Positions 1 to 5,374 of a stretch of 8,479 bases of DNA are shown in pieces. The position numbers and the translations under genes are program-made. The DNA comes from an uncultured Erysipelotrichaceae bacterium. Its GTDB lineage: Bacteria; Bacillota_I; Bacilli_A; Erysipelotrichales; Erysipelotrichaceae. The stretch lies in the NCBI GenBank assembly GCA_902795905.1, contig CADBMY010000321.1:1-8479 (forward strand), given 5' to 3'. The notes below the pieces were generated by a model. It searched no databases, was not told where the DNA came from, and was given only the letters and a program-made list of their open reading frames with translations. How positions within the stretch are numbered: the first letter of the stretch is position 1; every line of letters begins with the position of its first letter.

Positions 1-933
1 ATTCTCTGCCTCCGTAATGATCATACTGTCACTGTCACGGCTGAACTCCAGAGCGGCTACACAGCGGTTTGTGGAGATCACCGGCAGCCCGAAGGCCATC
101 GCTTCGTTAATCACAAGACCCCAGATATCATATCTTGTCGGCAGTACGAAAACATCGGCTCCGGCATAGTATTCATAGAGCTCGTATTTACTCATAAACG
201 GCAGGAAGTGTACACGGGAAAGACCATGTTCCTGCACATATGCGGATACATGTTCCTCGGGCTTGCCGCCGATGATCCATACACCGATATTCTCCGGCAG
301 ATCTTTCGCTGCCTGTACAAGGATATCAATGCCCTTACGCGGGATCTGCTGTCCGACATAGAGGAAGATCACATCCTCGGTATATTCACAGGCTTTGCGG
401 TATTTCTGCTTGTCCTGAGCCATCTCTGAAGCTTTCTGCAGCTCTGCCTGATTCATATCCGCAAACCGGTACAGACGGATCTTCTCTTCCGGGATCCCGT
501 AATAGGCAAAGTATTTATTAACTTCAAGACCGGAACTGAGGTAGAAATCCGCTTTCTTCATGACAAATGAGATCACTTTGTCGACCAGTCCCCGCGGTAC
601 CGCAAGACCGCCGTCTGCGTGTATGCATACCTTCTTATGTCTTCTGCGGAAGACCCAGGAAGCGTACATACAGATCGGATTGGAGTAGTCGGAGTTGATC
701 AGCAGATCATACTCGAGAGCTGCCTTTCTGATCTCTCTGCGCATATTCCCGTGTTCCAGGTAAACAGCTTTAAAATTCTTGGATTCATAATCATACCAGG
801 AACTCTCCCGGTCACTTTCCGAGTGTTTTTCAAACAGACACAGCAGTTCCGTCTTTTCACCGAGCAGGTTCATGAAGGCAACCTTGTACGGAGACGGAGT
901 ATTGCTTATCCAGCATACTTTCTTCTTTTTCAT
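1..933 (-). CDS. GT4 family glycosyltransferase, 3' end cut by the window edge
   Basis: This open frame starts at ATG 933-931 and runs off the left edge without a stop, giving 311 residues of a protein family that usually has about 370-380. It has a GT-B fold layout. The N-terminal acceptor half begins MKKKKVCWISNTPSPYK and includes HADGG at 105-109. The C-terminal nucleotide-sugar half has the block FLYVGQQIPRKG at 190-201, where R199/K200 sit at the usual donor-phosphate position, and the DIWGLVINEAMAFGLPV block at 269-285. The first acid of the family EX7E motif is Asp here (D269...E277), a variant common in this subfamily. It should transfer a sugar from a nucleotide-sugar donor to a lipid-linked glycan on the cytoplasmic side. 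The ATG overlaps the upstream TGA (ATGA, 930-933), so translation is probably coupled. Donor and acceptor cannot be read from the sequence. Confidence 0.92.
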   Translation of the reverse strand, partial: MKKKKVCWISNTPSPYKVAFMNLLGEKTELLCLFEKHSESDRESSWYDYESKNFKAVYLEHGNMRREIRKAALEYDLLINSDYSNPICMYASWVFRRRHKKVCIHADGGLAVPRGLVDKVISFVMKKADFYLSSGLEVNKYFAYYGIPEEKIRLYRFADMNQAELQKASEMAQDKQKYRKACEYTEDVIFLYVGQQIPRKGIDILVQAAKDLPENIGVWIIGGKPEEHVSAYVQEHGLSRVHFLPFMSKYELYEYYAGADVFVLPTRYDIWGLVINEAMAFGLPVISTNRCVAALEFSRDSDSMIITEAEN

Positions 934-2117
934 GCCGTCTTCTCCCTGTACAGCTGGGCATATTCCTCAAGCATCCGGCTGTACGTAAACTGCTTTGCGC
1001 GTTCGATGCAGTCTTCGTCTGTAAACGGATGTTCACGCAGCTGATCCAGCGCTTCACGCAGACCGGAAAGACTGCCCTTCTTTACGACGATCCCGGTCTT
1101 TTCATCGCGGATCTCCGGCGATCCTCCGGTGTTATACGTGATGACCGGCGTACCGCAGGCCAGAGCTTCCATGTTCACGGTAGGAAACGTATCTTCCAGG
1201 GTCGGATTCAGCAGTACATCGGCTGCTGTATACATCTCTGCCATTTCCTTCTGGCTGTTGGTTCTTGTGATCGTGATCGTACTGTGCGGGAACATCTCCT
1301 TCTGATCATCCCGGATACCGACGATTGCAAGACACTCATCATCTCTGAGCATCCGGCTGAACTGCACCAGATCGTGGAGTCCCTTCTCATGTGTCCATAC
1401 ACTTGCGGCCGTCATGATCAGGAACTTGTTTTCGATCATGAACATCTTCTTGAAGTCATTCTCCGTTGGTTTGAATATCGAAAGATCGATACCGTTATGG
1501 ATCACTCTTGTGTCGATATCCTTCAGATAAGACTGTTTCACCTGATCAGCTAACCATTGGCTCGGGGTAACGATCGTCAGTTTATCGAGGGAGGTAAAGA
1601 TCCTCTTCTTCTTTTCGTAGTTCTCTTTGACATGCCTGCCGTTCCAGGTCACCGGATAACGCGAAAGGGCCGGACAGTTTTCACATCCGCTCTGCCATTT
1701 CATGCAATTCAGCGAATCGTAGTGCGCACAGTGTCCGGTCATCGGCCAGCAGTCATGGAACGTCCAGATCACCGGTACATCCAGTTCCCTGAGTCCCTTA
1801 AACAGTGTCTCCACGTTCAGATAATAGCCGTGCAGATTATGAAGATGTACAAGATCGGGTCCGAATTCCCGCATATCCTTCAGCATCTTCTCCGTCTCAT
1901 GTTTATTGGCAAAACCATGGGCATCCATCGTGTAGGTAGCCAGAGCATGGCAGACATTGCCGAAGAAAGAAGTCATGCGGAAAACATCCGCATCAGTCAT
2001 ATTCTTCTTGCGGCCGTAATAGATCCGGGATGTCACACCTTCGGTCTTTGACAGGTAGTATACAAGTCTGCCGGTGCTGCCGAATCCTGCTACACTGTTG
2101 ATAAATGCGATCTTCAC
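930..2117 (-). CDS. GT4 family glycosyltransferase with a five-cysteine segment
   Basis: The product has 395 residues and a full-length GT-B layout. The N-terminal MKIAFINSVAGFGSTGRL holds a glycine-rich acceptor loop. HLHNLHGYYLN (91-101) and WTFHDCWPMTGHC (118-130) are typical of a GT4 branch found in capsule and exopolysaccharide clusters. HNGID (207-211) marks the interdomain region. LEDTFPTVNMEALACGTPV (307-325) is the donor site, with D309 and E317 in place of the EX7E pair. A segment between about 120 and 150 carries five cysteines (C123, C130, C138, C145, C148). The start is GTG 2117-2115, directly after the TAA of the CapF gene, with GAAGAGG upstream. No membrane segment is seen, so it should be a cytoplasmic or peripheral enzyme adding one sugar to a lipid-linked glycan. 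The acceptor and donor sugars are not predictable. Confidence 0.93.
   Translation of the reverse strand: MKIAFINSVAGFGSTGRLVYYLSKTEGVTSRIYYGRKKNMTDADVFRMTSFFGNVCHALATYTMDAHGFANKHETEKMLKDMREFGPDLVHLHNLHGYYLNVETLFKGLRELDVPVIWTFHDCWPMTGHCAHYDSLNCMKWQSGCENCPALSRYPVTWNGRHVKENYEKKKRIFTSLDKLTIVTPSQWLADQVKQSYLKDIDTRVIHNGIDLSIFKPTENDFKKMFMIENKFLIMTAASVWTHEKGLHDLVQFSRMLRDDECLAIVGIRDDQKEMFPHSTITITRTNSQKEMAEMYTAADVLLNPTLEDTFPTVNMEALACGTPVITYNTGGSPEIRDEKTGIVVKKGSLSGLREALDQLREHPFTDEDCIERAKQFTYSRMLEEYAQLYREKTA
942..946 (-). promoter_or_regulatory. Shine-Dalgarno GGGAG for the GT4 gene starting at 933
   Basis: On the minus strand GGGAG lies eight bases before ATG 933, inside the end of the preceding coding region. 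It supports this ATG and independent ribosome loading in addition to coupling through the ATGA overlap. Confidence 0.65.
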
Positions 2118-3317
2118 TTATACCTCTTCGTAATATGTATCCGGGTGATTGGAATCAAACTGTTCGTTTGCCCACATCAGGGTGATCAGTTCTTCCGTAT
2201 CGGAAAGATTGATAATGTTATGCGTATATCCCGGCAGCATCATCACTGCCTGAATGTGTTCACCGCTTACTTCAAAGCGTCTGACCTCGTCAGTGCCGAT
2301 CTTTCTTTCTTCGATCACTGCGTGTCCCTTGACAACGATGAAGAATTCCCACTTCGTGTTATGCCAGTGCTGTCCCCTGGTGATGCCCGGTTTCGAGATA
2401 TTCACCGAGAACTGGCCGCCGCTTACGGTCTTCAGCAGTTCCGTAAAACTGCCTCTGTGGTCACTGTTTGTCTTCAGATCAAATATCGTCTTCTCTGCCG
2501 GAAGATACGATAAATATGTGCTGTAGAGCTTCTTGGCAAATGATCCTGCCGGGATCTCCGGTACGACCAGCGTCTTCGGCTGAGCCTTGAATTCCTGCAG
2601 CAGGTCGGCGATCTCTCCAAGTGTCACACGGTGTGTTACCGGGGCATGGCAGTATCTGCCGTCTGCCTGTGCTACTGCATTTACACCGTCATAGCTGCAG
2701 TGATGTTCCCTGCTCTCCAGAAGATCCAGCATCTCTTCGATCAGATCATCGATATACAGCAGTTCCAGTTCGGTGCTGCGGTCATTGACGGTGATCGGCA
2801 GATCATTGGCAGTATTGTGGCAGAATGTCGCTATGGCACTGTTGTAGTTGGGACGGCACCATTTGCCGAAAAGATTCGGGAAGCGGTAGACATATACCGG
2901 AGCTCCGGTACGCTCTGCATAGGCAAAGAACAGCTCTTCCCCTGCCAGTTTGGATTCTCCGTAAACAGAACCGGCGAACCTGCCCGCAAGCGTTGCCTGT
3001 ACCGAACTCGACAGCATCACACCTGCTTTATTCCCGCACTGTTCCAGCGTATTCAGCAGCACGGATGAAAAGCCGTAATTGCCGCTCATATACTCGGCAG
3101 GATCCTTGGGACGGTTTACCCCTGCCAGATGAAAGACAAAGTCTGCCTGTTCGCAGTATGTCTGCAGTTCTTCCGCTGTAGAGCCAAGATCATATTCATA
3201 GATCTCATCGATCTTCAGATCCGGTCTTGTGCGGTTCTTTCCGCTTTGGATATTCTTCAGATTCTCGGTCAGGTTCTTCCCGACAAAGCCCCGGGCTCCT
3301 GTGATCAGTATCTTCAT
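2118..3317 (-). CDS. capF: CapF/WbjC-type UDP-2-acetamido-2,6-dideoxyhexulose epimerase/reductase
   Basis: This 399-residue protein has the two-domain layout of CapF (about 370 residues in Staphylococcus aureus). The N-terminal short-chain dehydrogenase domain has the nucleotide-binding loop GARGFVG (7-13), the family signature HLAGVNRPKD (63-72), serines at 103-105 and the YGESK catalytic pair Y119/K123. The C-terminal cupin has GQHWHNTKWE (315-324) and PGYTH (362-366), giving likely metal ligands H317, H319, E324 and H366. In known CapF the cupin epimerises C3 of the 4-keto sugar made by CapE, and the reductase domain then reduces C4 with NADPH. The product is UDP-L-TalNAc, which CapG converts to UDP-L-FucNAc. 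CapE and CapG partners are not in the window. The ATG overlaps the deacetylase stop (ATGA, 3314-3317). A related UDP-L-sugar (for example L-QuiNAc) is an alternative end product. Confidence 0.93.
   Translation of the reverse strand: MKILITGARGFVGKNLTENLKNIQSGKNRTRPDLKIDEIYEYDLGSTAEELQTYCEQADFVFHLAGVNRPKDPAEYMSGNYGFSSVLLNTLEQCGNKAGVMLSSSVQATLAGRFAGSVYGESKLAGEELFFAYAERTGAPVYVYRFPNLFGKWCRPNYNSAIATFCHNTANDLPITVNDRSTELELLYIDDLIEEMLDLLESREHHCSYDGVNAVAQADGRYCHAPVTHRVTLGEIADLLQEFKAQPKTLVVPEIPAGSFAKKLYSTYLSYLPAEKTIFDLKTNSDHRGSFTELLKTVSGGQFSVNISKPGITRGQHWHNTKWEFFIVVKGHAVIEERKIGTDEVRRFEVSGEHIQAVMMLPGYTHNIINLSDTEELITLMWANEQFDSNHPDTYYEEV
2123..2129 (-). promoter_or_regulatory. Shine-Dalgarno GAAGAGG deciding a GTG start
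   Basis: GAAGAGG on the minus strand ends five bases before the GTG at 2117 and lies within the last codons of the CapF gene. Good spacing, plus the family-typical N-terminus MKIAFINSV directly after it, support the GTG as the true start. Confidence 0.7.
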
Positions 3318-4108
3318 TCTGCCTCCCGTGCAGTGATTGCATTGACTCTTTCACGCTTCTCTTTATACATATCATCCATGAAACCTGCCAGCTGGAACTG
3401 AGCCAGAGCCAGCGGCCATCTCGCTTCAACATTTGTTCTCTGCAGATGATATCTGTCGGTATCCGGATGCACAAGATCACTGTTGGTCATGAAACCATAT
3501 CTGTATGACTGTTCGATCTTCTCTTCTGCCTTTGCCGTGTAGGTATTCTCTTCACCGCCGCACCAGCAGAAGATATCGATCTTCGTATCCAGCATATCCT
3601 CCAGCAGCATGCCTGCCTCCGTGATCTCCTTCTCAAGGATCTCTTCGGTATCTGCTTCATCCATGCGGTGGTGGGTAAAGGTATGACAGCCGATCACATG
3701 CCCTCTTCGGATCAGATCCTGCATATTCTCGTAGGTCATGTACTCAACACCGTCCGCATTGCCGGCAGAGACCATGAACCATCCGGTAAATCCGTATCTC
3801 TCCAGTAAGGGCAGCGCCTGTTCATAGTTATTCAGCAGACCGTCGTCAAAGCTCAGGATCACACCCGGCTTTTCCAGTGTCAGCTCCCCGTTCATGAACT
3901 TCACAAACTGTTCATGATCGATATTCACAAATACCTTACGGTACCAGCGCAGCTGCCTGGCAAAAGTCTTCAGTTCGTTTTTCGGCGTACGGTGGTAATT
4001 CACGATCCTGATCACATTCGGATCGCTGTATGTACGCTGAAAACGCCTGCCGGTAATACCCAGCACAGCATAGATCCACGCGATGATCTTCTTGATCAGT
4101 TCAACCAT
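3314..4108 (-). CDS. polysaccharide deacetylase family protein (NodB homology, CE4-like)
   Basis: The product has 264 residues from ATG 4108. The NodB-type metal-dependent deacetylase core is clear: an early NYHR block (37-40), motif 1 SFDDG (86-90, with D88/D89) and motif 2 HTFTHHRM (142-149, with H142 and H146 as the usual metal histidines). Motif 3, normally RxxPY, is replaced by FCWCGGE (180-186), so activity or substrate may differ from classical chitin or peptidoglycan deacetylases. A short hydrophobic stretch at about 5-19 could anchor it to the membrane; it is not a convincing cleavable signal peptide. A TTG six bases upstream (4114-4112) is less likely, because it falls between the -10 box and the predicted transcription start. 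It heads a four-gene operon and overlaps capF by ATGA. Removing N-acetyl groups from an amino-sugar polymer or precursor is the natural inference, not proven. Confidence 0.88.
   Translation of the reverse strand: MVELIKKIIAWIYAVLGITGRRFQRTYSDPNVIRIVNYHRTPKNELKTFARQLRWYRKVFVNIDHEQFVKFMNGELTLEKPGVILSFDDGLLNNYEQALPLLERYGFTGWFMVSAGNADGVEYMTYENMQDLIRRGHVIGCHTFTHHRMDEADTEEILEKEITEAGMLLEDMLDTKIDIFCWCGGEENTYTAKAEEKIEQSYRYGFMTNSDLVHPDTDRYHLQRTNVEARWPLALAQFQLAGFMDDMYKEKRERVNAITAREAE
3322..3327 (-). promoter_or_regulatory. Shine-Dalgarno GGGAGG for capF
   Basis: GGGAGG on the minus strand lies four bases before ATG 3317, inside the final codons of the deacetylase gene. The core is strong and the spacing slightly short. 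Confidence 0.7.
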
Positions 4109-4124
4109 ACTCAAAATTATACCA
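4108..4124 (-). promoter_or_regulatory. extended -10 promoter of the deacetylase/capF/GT operon, apparently leaderless
   Basis: The minus strand reads TGGTATAAT at 4124-4116, a perfect TATAAT with the extended TGn. No convincing -35 hexamer lies at 16-19 bp spacing, which is tolerated by extended -10 promoters. Counting six or seven bases beyond the -10 box puts +1 at 4109 or 4108, at the A of the ATG (4108-4106) or one base before it. No Shine-Dalgarno precedes the ATG. Confidence 0.65.
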
Positions 4125-4132
4125 AATATGGT
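4121..4132. promoter_or_regulatory. small inverted repeat ACCA-AATA-TGGT overlapping the promoter
   Basis: ACCA (4121-4124) and TGGT (4129-4132) form an inverted repeat around AATA. It covers the upstream edge of the extended -10 box of the minus-strand operon. Its position would suit a repressor or regulator site, but four-base arms are short and could be chance. Confidence 0.2.
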
Positions 4133-4220
4133 TATGTTACGGATATGAAAACAGAATTCTCCGGAAACGAAAAATACCGGTGCAGCAGAAGAAACATTTC
4201 CTCGTACAGGTAAAAACAGG

Positions 4221-4233
4221 TATCATAGTAGAA
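4221..4233 (+). promoter_or_regulatory. possible -10 and start site for the plus-strand propeller gene
   Basis: TATCAT at 4221-4226 matches the -10 consensus in five of six positions and predicts +1 near A4233. That gives a leader of about 16 bases containing the Shine-Dalgarno. The bases 17-18 bp upstream resemble a -35 box poorly (TT-rich at 4197-4203), so this promoter is only tentative. Confidence 0.3.
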
Positions 4234-4238
4234 GAAAT

Positions 4239-4243
4239 AAGGA
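4239..4243 (+). promoter_or_regulatory. Shine-Dalgarno AAGGA deciding the start at 4249
   Basis: AAGGA ends five bases before ATG 4249. It fixes this ATG over an in-frame GTG at 4180, which would add 23 polar residues ahead of the hydrophobic anchor and has no ribosome site. Confidence 0.75.
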
Positions 4244-4248
4244 CTGCC

Positions 4249-5373
4249 ATGAAAAGAAAGAAAACAACACTGATACTGATCGGGATTGCCTGTGCCGCGA
4301 TCCTGGCAGTATGCGTAAAGAAATACTACCTGCCTACACCTTACGGCAGAATGCTGGAATCCGGTCTGCGCGAACAGTTCTATCTGCTGAGAAGCGGCGG
4401 ACAGCCTCATGAGGATCAGATATCATCTGCCGATATTACTGATCACTATCGTCTGGAGTACGCAAATGCGATGGATCCTCTGAATCTGATCACCTATGCC
4501 GGCAACAGACAGATCTGTCATCCCAAAGTATTATTTATCGAAGAGGGCTTTGCGGGTCATGCCTACTGGATGGCATATACCCCGTATCCCTGGTATATCG
4601 AAGAATTTGAGAACCCCTGTATCGCCTGCTCCGATGACGGCTATACCTGGACGAACATCAACGGCAACCCGATCGATGATCCCCGCGGTGACGGCTACGA
4701 TTCCGATACGCATCTGGTATACCGTGAGGATACAGGTGAACTGGAATGCTGGTACCGCTATGTCAGTAATACAGCCGCCCTTCCCGTGCACGAAGTCCTG
4801 TGTTACAGAACATCAAAAGACGGCGTACACTGGTCTGACGAGATCATTGCCCTTGACAGTGCGGGTGAGATCTTCTCGCACTACCTCTCCCCGGCCCTGA
4901 TCTGGACAGGCAAAGAGTATATGATCTGGGTGGTATGTATAGAAAACGGCGAATATGCGATCGATCAGTATACGTATAACGGTACGGATGAACCTGTCTT
5001 CGTCCGCCGTACACAGCTGGAATACTACGAGGAAGAAACCGGGATCCACCACACTCCCTGGCATCTTGATGTGATCGAAGATAACGGCAGATATGTATTC
5101 CTGGTAATGGCCAAGAACCCCAGCGGTGACAGACACTGGGTACTCTTTCTTACCGAATCAGAGGATCTGGTCAGCTTCAGCACCCCGAAGGTCGTAATGC
5201 GCGGAGCACAGCACGGCTGGGATAACAACATGTACAGGTCCTCCATCGTAAAAACAGATTCTGAGTACAGAATCTATTATTCAGCAATGAACTGGCGCGG
5301 TGTCCACGGTCTTGGCGTCAGCGTATCCGATCACCTGGGTGACTTTGTCGGATACGGCAGAGTAAAACCGTAA
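4249..5373 (+). CDS. membrane-anchored GH43-like five-bladed beta-propeller protein
   Basis: The product has 374 residues. A lysine-rich start (MKRKK) followed by a hydrophobic stretch at about 7-22 forms a signal anchor or signal peptide. LAVC at 19-22 lacks the small residue before Cys that a good lipobox needs, so it is probably not a lipoprotein. The rest looks like a GH32/43-type beta-propeller with recurring strand-turn units: HPKV (91-94), YWMAYTPYP (106-114), ENPCIACSDDG (121-131), DSDTHLVY (151-158), SKDGVHW (189-195), HYLSPALIW (211-219), WHLDVI (271-276), YRSSIV (329-334) and YYSAMNW (343-349). SDDGYTW and SKDGVHW share the SxDGxxW turn. D151 or D153, D274 and acids nearby are candidate catalytic residues, but no triad can be assigned. 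It probably binds or cleaves a glycan outside the membrane. It is the only plus-strand gene, divergent from the deacetylase operon. Confidence 0.82.
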   Translation: MKRKKTTLILIGIACAAILAVCVKKYYLPTPYGRMLESGLREQFYLLRSGGQPHEDQISSADITDHYRLEYANAMDPLNLITYAGNRQICHPKVLFIEEGFAGHAYWMAYTPYPWYIEEFENPCIACSDDGYTWTNINGNPIDDPRGDGYDSDTHLVYREDTGELECWYRYVSNTAALPVHEVLCYRTSKDGVHWSDEIIALDSAGEIFSHYLSPALIWTGKEYMIWVVCIENGEYAIDQYTYNGTDEPVFVRRTQLEYYEEETGIHHTPWHLDVIEDNGRYVFLVMAKNPSGDRHWVLFLTESEDLVSFSTPKVVMRGAQHGWDNNMYRSSIVKTDSEYRIYYSAMNWRGVHGLGVSVSDHLGDFVGYGRVKP

Positions 5374-5374
5374 C

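Larger units (their letters stand above)
4109..4248. other. 140-bp divergent intergenic region
   Basis: This AT-rich stretch separates the leftward operon (starting at 4108) from the rightward propeller gene (starting at 4249). It holds the extended -10 promoter on the minus strand, a tentative -10 on the plus strand, the ACCA/TGGT inverted repeat, and a short CCGG...CCGG repeat (4161-4164 and 4177-4180) too weak to be a terminator. No RNA gene or small reading frame is convincing here. Confidence 0.7.

Noticed and set aside
619..1044. 141-codon plus-strand open frame opposite the left-edge glycosyltransferase
   Set aside because: It is antisense to a gene with clear GT4 motifs and spans the ATGA junction of two real genes.
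1029..2051. Long plus-strand open frames opposite the GT4 gene (1029-1553 and 1557-2051)
   Set aside because: They lie antisense to a well-supported glycosyltransferase, show no recognisable domain and have low-complexity, unlikely protein composition.
4161..4180. CCGG...CCGG inverted repeat as a terminator
   Set aside because: The stem has only four pairs with a 12-base loop and no following T-run; it lies upstream of both genes, where no terminator is needed.
4180..4248. Upstream GTG start for the propeller protein
   Set aside because: It would add 23 polar residues before a clear lysine-rich signal anchor, and has no ribosome site; AAGGA before ATG 4249 is far better.
4302..4314. Lipobox LAVC in the propeller protein
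   Set aside because: The residue before Cys is Val, not Gly, Ala or Ser, so lipoprotein processing is unlikely.
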